From positions 1 to 38,271 of the IMG/VR virus record IMGVR_UViG_3300031673_000211: a DNA stretch of 38,271 nt. The stretch is one strand, 5' to 3'. Shown here in pieces: positions 29,472 through 36,873 of the stretch. A program made the translations under genes and the position numbers. Origin of the DNA: a virus. Below the pieces are notes generated by a model, which saw nothing but the letters and a program-made list of their open reading frames with translations, was not told the origin of the DNA and did not search any database. Within the stretch, counting starts at the first letter, position 1. Every line of letters starts with the position of its first letter.

Positions 29472-29723
29472 ATGGAAATTATACAAGTAACTAATGGTTG
29501 GGGAAGCAAATCAGATCAAGAGGGTATAGCAGTAGGGAGAAAATATTTTTACACCTATTACCTTAATAATAATGGCGATTGGATTAAAAATGGAAAATAT
29601 AAAATAAACAAAAACAAAGAATTAGTTAAAGCTTATCGGGATAATGACAAGAGTGTATTGAAAGAAGAATGTAACAAAGAAAAATATAACCCGGTGATTG
29701 ACCAGAAAAGGAGTAACAAATGA
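29472..29723 (+). CDS. Hypothetical protein (83 aa)
   Basis: ATG 29472 set by the cassette ribosome site AAGGTGGTAC. Sequence MEIIQVTNGWGSKSDQEGIA and GRKYFYTYYLNNNGDWIKNG looks like small beta-strands, then a basic Lys/Asn-rich tail. No family recognised. The stop overlaps the next gene (ATGA). Confidence 0.6.
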   Translation: MEIIQVTNGWGSKSDQEGIAVGRKYFYTYYLNNNGDWIKNGKYKINKNKELVKAYRDNDKSVLKEECNKEKYNPVIDQKRSNK

Positions 29724-30331
29724 CTAAAAGAGAAGCAATAACAATAATTAGGGACGTAATGACCGGGAATTCAGGCTTAACATCTGGATACGTAAGGAAA
29801 TTAAAACAAGGCTGGGAAGTAGTCACAACGGCGGGAAGTTCCGCCAGTGAATTAATCACAGAGCCAGGACAAATATATTTTTCGCATTGGTGTGATTGTA
29901 TGACCCGAAAACAAGTTCAAGAATGGTTGGAAGATAACGTTGAAAAAGAAAAACTAATTCTTTCTCTGTGTGAAAACTATGATGGTGATACTATTGTGGT
30001 ATCATATGAGGACGCACTAGACAAGGAACAAGAATATTGCAGAGATGTTGCAATTGAAAGAGCAAATGAAAGAGCAAATGAAAGAGAAAATAAACAAGAA
30101 TATTACAGAGATATTGGAATTGAAAATGATGAAGATGATGATGAAAATGATGAAGATAAGTACTCATTATTCAATTTTGTTTCTTATCGTATCAGCGAGG
30201 ATGAATTATTAGTAACGGCTGGTGGTACTGCACAAGATTGTTATAATTCTGAACAAGATTCTAATTACTTGAGTGAAATGAGTGTAGACGATTTACATTC
30301 ATTGTTGTTGTTATTTCAGGAAAAAAAATAG
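29720..30331 (+). CDS. Hypothetical protein with internal repeats (203 aa)
   Basis: ATG 29720 in a 4-nt overlap. Residues 1-90 are mixed; about 105-150 repeat ERAN-ER units and two copies of (E)EYxRDxxIE, then an acidic DEDDDENDEDK stretch. The C-terminal end (VDDLHSLLLLF) is helical. The repeats suggest slippage-prone expansion. Function unknown. Confidence 0.6.
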   Translation: MTKREAITIIRDVMTGNSGLTSGYVRKLKQGWEVVTTAGSSASELITEPGQIYFSHWCDCMTRKQVQEWLEDNVEKEKLILSLCENYDGDTIVVSYEDALDKEQEYCRDVAIERANERANERENKQEYYRDIGIENDEDDDENDEDKYSLFNFVSYRISEDELLVTAGGTAQDCYNSEQDSNYLSEMSVDDLHSLLLLFQEKK

Positions 30332-30402
30332 TAATTATACCGGATCATAACCAGGTGATCGATCAGGAATATTTTTAGGTAAAATAAAAGAAAGGGTTTA
30401 AA

Positions 30403-30585
30403 ATGAAAGATTTAGGTGTACGAACTGATAACCGTAAATACCACACAGGAATAGATGTAGGTAAAGAGGTTGTTTGTGAAATCTGCAGTAAAACTGTTGC
30501 TTTTCGTGACAGTACAATTATTGATGTGCGTAGAGTATGTGTAGAATGTTATAACAGAATAAAGGAAAATGAATGGAAAAAATAA
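30403..30585 (+). CDS. Zinc-ribbon miniprotein (60 aa)
   Basis: ATG 30403 behind AAAGGG. CEIC (25-28) and CVEC (46-49) are 17 residues apart, a four-Cys zinc ribbon, with the rest basic. It resembles many small zinc proteins in this region. The 70 nt upstream contain only a TGATCGATCA palindrome (30347) and no clear promoter. Confidence 0.6.
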   Translation: MKDLGVRTDNRKYHTGIDVGKEVVCEICSKTVAFRDSTIIDVRRVCVECYNRIKENEWKK

Positions 30586-30594
30586 ATAAAGTTT

Positions 30595-30679
30595 TTGTCA
30601 ACAAAACAAAGAACTGTATTACACTAATATTAGTTAGTTGTTAACTGACTTTGAATTAACTTTGAATAAGGTGGTACGT
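30595..30679 (+). promoter_or_regulatory. Promoter-leader cassette, diverged copy B
   Basis: AAACAAAGAACTGTATTACACT aligned to copies A and D, with a -10 TACACT (30620-30625). The -35 position is altered: TTGTCA, with TGTCAA (the reverse of TTGACA) present. An 8-bp hairpin with GTT loop (30632-30650) and AATAAGGTGGTACGT follow. May be weaker than the others. Confidence 0.6.
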
Positions 30680-31027
30680 ATGGACAAAGACAAACAGCAG
30701 TATGAATTTAAAGAGCGTAGCAGCAGCACGGCAGTTCAAAAACAACGTGCTATATTAGATGATCGTGCGTATGACAAGTACTTTGATTTTGCGCTGGATT
30801 ACATTGAAGCCAGTATAGATGTGCGAGGTTTAGACTTTTCATTCAAACCGGATGAAATGAGATTGAACATCAAAGCAAGGACTATGATTCCTAATTCAAA
30901 AGAATGGTTTACGGTTGTATTTAAAAGCCTTAAGCAGTCCGGAATTATTAAACAAGTGTTGTCTGGTAACGTGCACGGTATTGTATATGACAATCCGTTT
31001 TTAGCGTACTTGCTGGCAAACCGGTAA
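30680..31027 (+). CDS. Hypothetical protein (115 aa)
   Basis: ATG 30680 fixed by AAGGTGGTAC; an upstream TTG frame is rejected because it crosses the leader hairpin. Charged helical N-terminus, then SFKPDEMRLNIKARTMIPNS and KEWFTVVFKSLKQSGIIKQV. Family not recognised. A weak GGTGG/CCGCC hairpin follows (31036-31053). Confidence 0.6.
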   Translation: MDKDKQQYEFKERSSSTAVQKQRAILDDRAYDKYFDFALDYIEASIDVRGLDFSFKPDEMRLNIKARTMIPNSKEWFTVVFKSLKQSGIIKQVLSGNVHGIVYDNPFLAYLLANR

Positions 31028-31079
31028 ATAGCATAGGTGGTGTAAAAGCCGCCTTTATTATAATATATGAAGTAAAACA

Positions 31080-31247
31080 ATGACAGTAAATAAATGTAGT
31101 AAATGTGGCATACATTATTACACATACACAGGAAATAATGTATTTATTGCTGGTGATCTGGTTGGTATATGCCACGGATGCTACACAACGAGAAAAGAAA
31201 TACAACGAAAGTGGCTACGAAGAGCCAACATAAGGAAATATAAATGA
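31080..31247 (+). CDS. Zinc-ribbon protein (55 aa)
   Basis: ATG 31080, stop overlapping the next start (ATGA). CSKC (6-9) and CHGC (31-34) make a zinc ribbon, followed by a basic helix (TTRKEIQRKWLRRANIRKYK). The ribosome site is weak (GAAG). Nucleic-acid binding likely; target unknown. Confidence 0.55.
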   Translation: MTVNKCSKCGIHYYTYTGNNVFIAGDLVGICHGCYTTRKEIQRKWLRRANIRKYK

Positions 31248-31516
31248 AAAAGTTAAAACCAATTAACGCGGCATTACAGTTTTTAAGCCGGTACGTGCAA
31301 AAAGGGGCACCAAATAACCAATATTTTACAAAAAAGGCTTTATTTATTTACATGGATGAACATGGGGTGAAAATCAACGAATTTGATAAATGTTTGATAC
31401 TGCTTAACTTAGAGACAGCACATTTCATTGAATATGATGAACATTGTGACGCATTTCATGTGGATATTGGCAGTAGCTTAGTATGTGAGATATTGAAAAA
31501 ATATATAGTGTATTAG
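31244..31516 (+). CDS. Hypothetical protein (90 aa)
   Basis: ATG 31244, AAGGA upstream. Residues 6-75 (INAALQFLSRYVQKGAPNNQ..., FDKCLILLNLETAHFIEYDE) look like a small winged-helix domain (helices then a beta wing), so DNA binding is possible. No family match by eye. Confidence 0.5.
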   Translation: MKKLKPINAALQFLSRYVQKGAPNNQYFTKKALFIYMDEHGVKINEFDKCLILLNLETAHFIEYDEHCDAFHVDIGSSLVCEILKKYIVY

Positions 31517-31526
31517 GAGTTAAATA

Positions 31527-31757
31527 ATGAGTAGCAGTATCGAAATATCTGCGAAACAATACGAGATACAGGGCAATGTGTATGATGCAAAGATAATAGT
31601 CAAGACAAATGAAATGACCCGTTTAGATCTAAACGGGTTGTCAGATGAACAGCTAAAAGAGGTGTTAATGACTGTTGATTTTGATCAACTAATGGATTTC
31701 ATATCTAGCAATTATGATGAGGAATTCAAATCATATATTAATGATTTGGAAGATTAA
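31527..31757 (+). CDS. Hypothetical acidic protein (76 aa)
   Basis: ATG 31527 behind TAGGAG. N-terminal half beta-like (IEISAKQYEIQGNVYDAKII), C-terminal half acidic helix (SDEQLKEVLMTVDFDQLMDF). Last gene before a strong terminator. Unknown role. Confidence 0.55.
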   Translation: MSSSIEISAKQYEIQGNVYDAKIIVKTNEMTRLDLNGLSDEQLKEVLMTVDFDQLMDFISSNYDEEFKSYINDLED

Positions 31758-31759
31758 CA

Positions 31760-31791
31760 AATAACCAGGCAATAAACCTGGTTATTTTTTT
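31760..31791 (+). terminator. Strong intrinsic terminator
   Basis: 10-bp perfect stem AATAACCAGG (31760-31769) / CCTGGTTATT (31777-31786), 7-nt loop, T7. Confidence 0.85.
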
Positions 31792-31802
31792 ATATATTTT
31801 TG

Positions 31803-31831
31803 TTGATAAAAACAACTTATTGTAGTAATAT
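31803..31831 (+). promoter_or_regulatory. Promoter
   Basis: TTGATA (31803-31808), 17 nt, TAATAT (31826-31831), serving the Cys-rich gene at 31862. Confidence 0.65.
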
Positions 31832-31861
31832 ACGTATATCAACATAATAGGAAGGTGAGGA

Positions 31862-32890
31862 ATGGAAGGTTACAAATATATTAAGGTAGAAAATAAGTTT
31901 TACGAGCGGGTATATAGTAGTACAAGACCACGTCACAACAGGTGTGACGTATGCGATTTAGATTCGAAATGTATTAATAGTACTATATATGATTGCTTTA
32001 ATAATTGGTCGGACAACGCAGCTTGTTCATTCAAAGAAGTATTAGAATTGCCCGTTGGCGCCGTGATATGGTCATATGATGAAAATATGGCAATGATCTT
32101 TAAATCGGCAGTTGTTCAAAATTCGCAATGTAGGCATTGTCTTTTTGGCATTGCATCAAGAGCTGGGGTTTGTGATGTTCCATACGAACTAAATTGTGGT
32201 AACGTAAACGGTATTCATTTTGAACATCACAAACCACTCACAAACACAGAGCAGCTTTTAGCCATGGGTAAAGGGCACAATCAATCTAAGGCGTTTATGG
32301 GGCGTAGTGTTTATGATTGTATTTATGTAGGTCTGGACAAAAGCGACAGTGCCGACAGTATGGCATATGCTATGAATAAACTTTCAATCAAAAAGGCAAA
32401 GGATTTTAAACAGGCAATGAAGGATACCCAAGAAACATTGCAGCAGACGCACAAAAAGGCACCAAATACGGCATTTTTTAAGCTTGGCGGAAAAATATAC
32501 GAAGAATGTAAAGATTGCGCTACCTGTCGTGATTGCGTTGCTGTTCATAGTGTGTCTCTATGTAAGATTTTGAAGGGAGTAAGGAAAAAATGCGGTACCT
32601 GTGGAACGGTGATCTTCAAACAGGTTAATACATTGCCGCCTGGTACAGTGCTATATGATTATGGTAAAAAACGTTATTTGATTGTTGTGAAAGATGCCGA
32701 CACGGGAAGACGTGTTATATGCTTTCCTGTATGTGTAGCAGCGAACGCAGATGGAAGTTGTACAACAGGGAAAAAATTTAATTGTGCCAATATACATTTT
32801 GCAATGTATACACAGGAGCAACCGAAAAATCAAGACCTTGCATATTATGTAATAAGAAACGGTGATAAATACTTTTGGGTTCGGGTGTGA
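31862..32890 (+). CDS. Cysteine-rich protein with repeated zinc-type modules
   Basis: 342 aa, ATG 31862 behind GGAAGGTGAGG. About 22 Cys in four clusters: CDVCDLDSKC (28-37), CRHC...C...C (90-112), CKDCATCRDC (217-226) with CGTCGTVIFKQV, and CFPVC...C...C (near 288-310). The pattern C..C....C......C...VIFK recurs in small zinc proteins of gut phages. The four clusters read as two related halves. A central basic stretch (165-205) separates them. Function unknown. Confidence 0.6.
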   Translation: MEGYKYIKVENKFYERVYSSTRPRHNRCDVCDLDSKCINSTIYDCFNNWSDNAACSFKEVLELPVGAVIWSYDENMAMIFKSAVVQNSQCRHCLFGIASRAGVCDVPYELNCGNVNGIHFEHHKPLTNTEQLLAMGKGHNQSKAFMGRSVYDCIYVGLDKSDSADSMAYAMNKLSIKKAKDFKQAMKDTQETLQQTHKKAPNTAFFKLGGKIYEECKDCATCRDCVAVHSVSLCKILKGVRKKCGTCGTVIFKQVNTLPPGTVLYDYGKKRYLIVVKDADTGRRVICFPVCVAANADGSCTTGKKFNCANIHFAMYTQEQPKNQDLAYYVIRNGDKYFWVRV

Positions 32891-32914
32891 TGGAGCGCCT
32901 ATGGTGAACAACCA

Positions 32915-33052
32915 ATGCATTTAGCACAGATACATTTTGCGCGGATATTTTATGACATTACGGTTGTACATAGTGTGCTTGCTGTGTACAAAACAGACAA
33001 TAAAAAATATACCGGTGTAGTTGTTCGGATTACAATTAGTGAAATAGATTAA
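32915..33052 (+). CDS. Small hypothetical protein (45 aa)
   Basis: ATG 32915, GGTGA a few bases upstream. MHLAQIHFARIFYDITVVHS then VLAVYKTDNKKYTGVVVRIT reads as alternating beta strands. It fills the only gap in this unit, but has no other support. Confidence 0.4.
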   Translation: MHLAQIHFARIFYDITVVHSVLAVYKTDNKKYTGVVVRITISEID

Positions 33053-33059
33053 AAACTTG

Positions 33060-33088
33060 TTGACATAAACAATATAATAGTATATAAA
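33060..33088 (+). promoter_or_regulatory. Promoter
   Basis: TTGACA (33060-33065), 17 nt, TATAAA (33083-33088). The preceding AAAAACTTG matches cassettes A and D, but the leader has no hairpin and a different ribosome site (AAAGGGGGG). Confidence 0.75.
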
Positions 33089-33110
33089 TTAGGATAAAGG
33101 GGGGTAAATT

Positions 33111-33431
33111 ATGAATATTAAAAACATATTTGACATGAACAAAGAAGAATTACAGGAGATTGTCAAAGGTAATAATGCCAGGTTTGGTACCGTGGAAGAC
33201 AACAAAACAGATGACGATATAGATCGTGGTGCGTATCGAGAATGTATCACAAAAGAAATCGATACCGGTAACTATTATTGTATCGATTACTACGAATTAC
33301 CTGTTGAATCCGAAGTCGCGAATATGACAACGGAAAAAATGTCAGTATATCAGGTACAAGAGGTATTAAAAACTATTCCCGCTCGTATTATCACAATGTG
33401 GGAACTGGTTGGAAAGTGTAAAGAATTATAA
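33111..33431 (+). CDS. Hypothetical acidic protein (106 aa)
   Basis: ATG 33111 behind AAAGGGGGG. Acidic N-terminal half (DMNKEELQEIVKGNNARF, DDDIDRGAYRE), C-terminal helices (VYQVQEVLKTIPARIITMWE). A single-gene unit between its own promoter and terminator. Unknown family. Confidence 0.6.
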   Translation: MNIKNIFDMNKEELQEIVKGNNARFGTVEDNKTDDDIDRGAYRECITKEIDTGNYYCIDYYELPVESEVANMTTEKMSVYQVQEVLKTIPARIITMWELVGKCKEL

Positions 33432-33453
33432 TTTTTGTATCAATTTCAAATAA

Positions 33454-33496
33454 AAGCCGTGTAGACTCTCGTTGATTGTAAACACGGCTTGTTTTT
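33454..33496 (+). terminator. Intrinsic terminator
   Basis: 9-bp perfect stem AAGCCGTGT (33454-33462) / ACACGGCTT (33482-33490), 19-nt loop, GTTTTT. Confidence 0.8.
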
Positions 33497-33520
33497 GGTG
33501 TATTATAAAGGGGGTAAATA

Positions 33521-33769
33521 ATGAAAATGCGAAAGATAAATTTTTCAAAATTTTATGGTAGTGACATAAAAAATGCTTATAGAGGCATTGAACCAATTGA
33601 TTACATATCATTGCACGAAAGTGCAGCAGAGGATATTGGTTGTCTTAAATGTGGCGGTGATAATTTTATTTGGGACTGTGTAGGACAAGATGGTTGTATT
33701 GAATTTACATGTCGTGAGTGTGGTTGTGTTGCAAAGTTGGAATGGCATGTAAAGTGGAGTCAAAAATGA
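33521..33769 (+). CDS. Zinc-ribbon protein (82 aa)
   Basis: ATG 33521 behind AAAGGGGG. CLKC (41-44) and CREC (64-67) with flanking Gly and aromatic residues (CLKCGGDNFIWDC, FTCRECGCVAKLEWH) form a classic zinc ribbon. Basic N-terminus. Role unknown. Confidence 0.65.
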   Translation: MKMRKINFSKFYGSDIKNAYRGIEPIDYISLHESAAEDIGCLKCGGDNFIWDCVGQDGCIEFTCRECGCVAKLEWHVKWSQK

Positions 33770-33809
33770 ATAAATGAACAGATATTCCATGGTTAATAAG
33801 GTAAAATAA

Positions 33810-33826
33810 CACAAACTATGTTTGTG
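33810..33826. promoter_or_regulatory. 7-bp inverted repeat upstream of the peptidase gene
   Basis: CACAAAC-TAT-GTTTGTG, perfect, 24 nt before the secreted peptidase start. No consensus promoter is obvious beside it; it may be an operator. Confidence 0.4.
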
Positions 33827-33849
33827 AATATATATTTATAGGAGATAAA

Positions 33850-34506
33850 ATGAAAAAGATGATTTTATTAGTGCTGCTTTTGGCACTGCTTACAACAGGG
33901 ATTAACGCAATTGGACTTATGCAGTACGAACAAACAATTATACAGGATAATGTCAGAGCGTCTTGTGCGGCCTCTTCGATACTGGTAGTGTATAGTGAAA
34001 TATTCGGTACACCTCTTGACCCGTCATTAGAACAGTATGTGCACGAGAGAGTGTATACACCAGGACTGGGAGCAATGGCTACAGACATGTTTAATTTTCT
34101 ACAAACGCATTGGCAAATGGCCGGACGCGTCAAGATTATCACATATAAGCAATATAATTTTGATGCTGTGACAGCCGAGCTCAAACCAATTTATGAGGCT
34201 GTCTTCACACAGGAAGAAGCGCGGCTTTTTGAGCTGCAAAAAAAGTATCAAAAAGAAGTTAAAATCTATGACGGTGCGCCAAATATTGAGAAGTTTGTTG
34301 ATTACATTTTGACAACACCTGCTGCAAAATCAATCAACTTAATTGTTGTGAACAACCAAATATTGCATTGGGTACTGATAAGAGGGATTGACGGTTTCAT
34401 TGCAGTTATGGACCCGCTAACGGGTGAAAACACACTATATACCCCGGATCAATATGTGAAAGAATTTAAGCTGGTGACAACAGGAATATCGATTGAAGTG
34501 CTATAA
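33850..34506 (+). CDS. Secreted C39-like (papain-fold) cysteine peptidase
   Basis: 218 aa, ATG 33850 behind AGGAGAT. Residues 1-20 (MKKMILLVLLLALLTTGINA) are a signal peptide with likely cleavage after INA. The mature part has DNVRASCAASSIL (Cys39, with a preceding Gln32 as possible oxyanion residue), LHWVLIRGIDG (His173) and AVMDPLTG (Asp188), the order and spacing of C39-type peptidases. It would act outside the cytoplasm or in the periplasm. Not a typical lysis enzyme; it may cleave a host surface protein. Activity is inferred from motifs. Confidence 0.68.
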   Translation: MKKMILLVLLLALLTTGINAIGLMQYEQTIIQDNVRASCAASSILVVYSEIFGTPLDPSLEQYVHERVYTPGLGAMATDMFNFLQTHWQMAGRVKIITYKQYNFDAVTAELKPIYEAVFTQEEARLFELQKKYQKEVKIYDGAPNIEKFVDYILTTPAAKSINLIVVNNQILHWVLIRGIDGFIAVMDPLTGENTLYTPDQYVKEFKLVTTGISIEVL

Positions 34507-34529
34507 ATAAGTTTTAAGGAAGGTAAAGA

Positions 34530-34661
34530 ATGGAAAGAAGTTGTGATCATTACCGTAATGGGGAATGCTGTTTTTTTAATCATAATGTTTGTGAGTATGA
34601 GAAACATTATGGTACTGGTATTCCATGTATACAGGCAGAAGAGGAATGTATAACATACTGA
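34530..34661 (+). CDS. Cysteine-rich miniprotein (43 aa)
   Basis: ATG 34530 behind AAGGAAGG. MERSCDHYRNGECCFFNHNV then C and C: six Cys in 43 residues (C5, C13, C14, C21, C33, C40), like the C..Y..G.CC zinc modules of small phage proteins. Function unknown. Confidence 0.55.
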   Translation: MERSCDHYRNGECCFFNHNVCEYEKHYGTGIPCIQAEEECITY

Positions 34662-34679
34662 CGATGAGGAGAATTACAA

Positions 34680-34781
34680 ATGAAAGAAGAAATAATTATT
34701 GCTATATGTGCAGGCGGTGCGGGTTTAATAATTGGAATTATTTTATGTATACGATGGTTAGTTAAACACAGCATTAAATAA
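34680..34781 (+). CDS. Small membrane protein (33 aa)
   Basis: ATG 34680 behind AGGAG. MKEEIIIAICAGGAGLIIGI and ILCIRWLV make one glycine-rich span with a basic end. Ends just before a terminator. Might be an inner-membrane accessory; too short for a holin call. Confidence 0.55.
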   Translation: MKEEIIIAICAGGAGLIIGIILCIRWLVKHSIK

Positions 34782-34791
34782 ACAATACAGG

Positions 34792-34865
34792 GGTAAAATT
34801 AAACAAACGGTACAAAAAGTGGTATGTAACCCATAAATGTATACACGTTTAATTTTACCTTTTTT
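34792..34865 (+). terminator. 13-bp stem with 42-nt loop and T-run
   Basis: GGTAAAATTAAAC (34792-34804) / GTTTAATTTTACC (34847-34859), perfect, then T6. The long loop is unusual for a terminator, and the whole may be a small RNA. Confidence 0.6.
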
Positions 34866-34889
34866 CGTGCAAATGAGAGGGGGTTATAA

Positions 34890-35060
34890 ATGAATAAATG
34901 TAAAGATTGTAAAAACTTTTTCACTTATATTGTGAATACATTAGACAGGATAACGGAAGGACTTAAAAAAACTTATAGGAGCCTTTTTATGGGAAAAGTG
35001 AAATATGAAGAAATTAAGAAAATGATTGACGTATTAAAAGGAGTAAACAATGAAGTATAA
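34890..35060 (+). CDS. Small protein with N-terminal CxxC (56 aa)
   Basis: ATG 34890 behind AGAGGGGG. MNKCKDCKNFFTYIVNTLDR has CKDC; the rest is amphipathic helix (KVKYEEIKKMIDVLKG). Overlaps the next gene by 11 nt and carries that gene's ribosome site. Unknown function. Confidence 0.55.
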   Translation: MNKCKDCKNFFTYIVNTLDRITEGLKKTYRSLFMGKVKYEEIKKMIDVLKGVNNEV

Positions 35061-35688
35061 AAAAGCCCAAATACAGACACCAATAGGTGCGAAAGAAGCT
35101 TATGACGTGCAGCAATTACATTATATTGATAATATTGAGCCCTACTTACGTGATGATGGCAAATACGATTTCCCGCTTAACATATTGTTCAAATATGAGA
35201 ATGCAATATATCAAGTAGCGGAGGGTTATCTTTGTATGCAGTGTGATATGGAGAAATGTAAAAACTTTTGGTGTTCAAGCGAACACCGTTCGGATTCAAC
35301 GTATGCATGGTATAAAAAAATATGTGACATACCAAAAACCCACACAAAAGAGCAAGTGGATAAAAAACCAATCACTGCCGCCGACCAACGAAATGAAATG
35401 AAGAAGTTTGCAGATCTTAATTACAAATTGAAAACAACACAGAAAAAAATCAAGACATTAACAGAGCTAAACAAGCCATACCAGGATAACAGCCTACCAC
35501 ACTTCAAAAATGCACCCTTCAACGAGATTATACGTAGCAGGTTGCAACTATGTGATCATTTACTATTCTTTCAATTTGGACAGCATATACAAGCCGTAAT
35601 CAAAGATAATCAAATTATTGAAGTTCGTTTTACCAAATCCAATGAAAAAATTATTACTTTTCCACTTGACAATGAGAAAAATAAGTAG
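35050..35688 (+). CDS. Hypothetical protein with a cysteine cluster (212 aa)
   Basis: ATG 35050 behind AAAGGAG. Beta-rich N-terminal part with CMQCDMEKCKNFWC (62-75), a zinc-type cluster; a coiled coil around 115-145; and a C-terminal domain (LLFFQFGQHIQAVIKDNQII). The Cys pattern resembles those at 31862 and 34530. Family not recognised. Confidence 0.6.
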   Translation: MKYKKAQIQTPIGAKEAYDVQQLHYIDNIEPYLRDDGKYDFPLNILFKYENAIYQVAEGYLCMQCDMEKCKNFWCSSEHRSDSTYAWYKKICDIPKTHTKEQVDKKPITAADQRNEMKKFADLNYKLKTTQKKIKTLTELNKPYQDNSLPHFKNAPFNEIIRSRLQLCDHLLFFQFGQHIQAVIKDNQIIEVRFTKSNEKIITFPLDNEKNK

Positions 35689-35737
35689 TACTGTAATATT
35701 AATACTTACCTTTCCAAAATCCTAAAAATCCTTATGT

Positions 35738-35781
35738 AAAAGCTTTTCCGGTATTTCCTAATTTAACCGGAAAAGCTTTTT
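35738..35781 (+). terminator. Strong intrinsic terminator
   Basis: 15-bp perfect stem AAAAGCTTTTCCGGT (35738-35752) / ACCGGAAAAGCTTTT (35766-35780), 13-nt loop, T-run. Symmetric enough to work on both strands. Confidence 0.85.
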
Positions 35782-35807
35782 ATTTCAAATAAATATTTAA
35801 ATAATTG

Positions 35808-35888
35808 TTGACAAAAACAAACATCTGCACTATACTTAAAGTAACCGGTTGTTAACCGTATTTATTTACTTTTTTTGAGGTGGTACTT
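35808..35888 (+). promoter_or_regulatory. Promoter-leader cassette, copy C
   Basis: TTGACA (35808-35813), 17 nt, TATACT (35831-35836), hairpin CGGTT-GTT-AACCG (35846-35858), then GAGGTGGTACTT before ATG 35889. Same order as the other cassettes, with diverged spacer sequence. Confidence 0.8.
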
Positions 35889-36386
35889 ATGACTTATGCA
35901 GATTATACAGAGCAAACAAACAAAGTTGATACATATTATACTTATTGTCCGAAATGTGGAAATTTCGATATAATAGAAAGTGTTAGTAATAACCCTGTTA
36001 GTTTCGCATGTGAATGTGGTTGTGAAACTGTTGAAGCGGCAATTTGTCAAGAGTGCGATGGTTTGTACATCGTCGGTGAGGGTCTTTGTTGTGAACCGAG
36101 CGAATTACCAGTCATTGAAAACTGGCTTTTTGATGATGGTATCCCTGGTTACACCGTTGCATTTAACACGATAAAAACCGAAGTGAAATTTGATAAAGTT
36201 AGTGTATTTATGGCCCGTGCAAAAAAAACTGATCCGATACAATTTGATTACAAAAGTATGTCGGTTTTTTTTGCAAAAGAACTGTACATAACTGTGGACA
36301 TGGGTTATTATGTAGCCGAAAAATTTGCCGAAAGTATGGGTATAAGACAACTGGAAAGACTGCGAATAACTAAGTTTGACAATTAA
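35889..36386 (+). CDS. Protein with two N-terminal zinc ribbons (165 aa)
   Basis: ATG 35889 set by the cassette ribosome site. CPKC (20-23), CECGC (43-47), CQEC (55-58) and CC (68-69) give two ribbons; residues 75-165 are a separate alpha/beta domain (VSVFMARAKKTDPIQFDYKS). Single-gene unit between cassette C and a terminator. No family recognised. Confidence 0.6.
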   Translation: MTYADYTEQTNKVDTYYTYCPKCGNFDIIESVSNNPVSFACECGCETVEAAICQECDGLYIVGEGLCCEPSELPVIENWLFDDGIPGYTVAFNTIKTEVKFDKVSVFMARAKKTDPIQFDYKSMSVFFAKELYITVDMGYYVAEKFAESMGIRQLERLRITKFDN

Positions 36387-36388
36387 TC

Positions 36389-36398
36389 AGTACCACCT
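36389..36398 (+). promoter_or_regulatory. 3' UTR element complementary to the gene's own ribosome site
   Basis: AGTACCACCT is the exact complement of AGGTGGTACT (35879-35888), the ribosome site of the gene it follows, and of the same site in copy A. It could pair with the mRNA start and block translation. Confidence 0.45.
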
Positions 36399-36409
36399 GA
36401 TTTATATAT

Positions 36410-36451
36410 ACCGGCTGTATGCTTGTTAAGTGTATGGTCGGTTATTTTTTT
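36410..36451 (+). terminator. Intrinsic terminator
   Basis: ACCGGCTGTAT (from 36410) pairs with GTATGGTCGGT (to 36442), with G-U pairs, then TATTTTTTT. Confidence 0.75.
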
Positions 36452-36470
36452 AAATTAAAAGGAGCACGGT

Positions 36471-36653
36471 ATGGACTTTAAAAAATCACTGGAAGCACGA
36501 AGATTAGTAGACACCTGTATACAAGGTGCGAATATGGAAGATGGTTATATAATGTGTCCAAAATGCAATAATAAAGCATTTTACCGCGTAATTAAAAATA
36601 ATGGTATGTGGATTAAGTGCGAAACCCCTGATTGTATTGATTGGATGGAATAA
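36471..36653 (+). CDS. Zinc-ribbon miniprotein (60 aa)
   Basis: ATG 36471 behind AAAAGGAG. CPKC (29-32) and CETPDC (50-55) form a zinc ribbon (IMCPKCNNKAFYRV, GMWIKCETPDC). The 13-nt GGAGCACGGTATG at its start is repeated exactly at the next gene. Confidence 0.65.
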   Translation: MDFKKSLEARRLVDTCIQGANMEDGYIMCPKCNNKAFYRVIKNNGMWIKCETPDCIDWME

Positions 36654-36667
36654 AAGAGGAGCACGGT

Positions 36668-36871
36668 ATGAGTAAAAATGAAGAGCAGAGCGTAATAAAC
36701 GTAGTAAAAAGCCATATAAATAGTTTGTCGTATATACAAAATGACATTTCCAGTATATTGTTTACTGGAAATTATTGCTTGCTAAATGAGGTGCAAGTGC
36801 TGTTGCAGAATTGCATAGATGGCCAAACGGCTGTATTAGATGAGATGCTAAAAATACACAATAAGGATTAA
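36668..36871 (+). CDS. Hypothetical protein (67 aa)
   Basis: ATG 36668 chosen because GAGGAG sits 7 nt upstream; ATG 36641 upstream would lack one. Helical throughout (SVINVVKSHINSLSYIQNDI, EVQVLLQNCIDGQTAVLDEM). No family. Confidence 0.55.
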   Translation: MSKNEEQSVINVVKSHINSLSYIQNDISSILFTGNYCLLNEVQVLLQNCIDGQTAVLDEMLKIHNKD

Positions 36872-36873
36872 AA

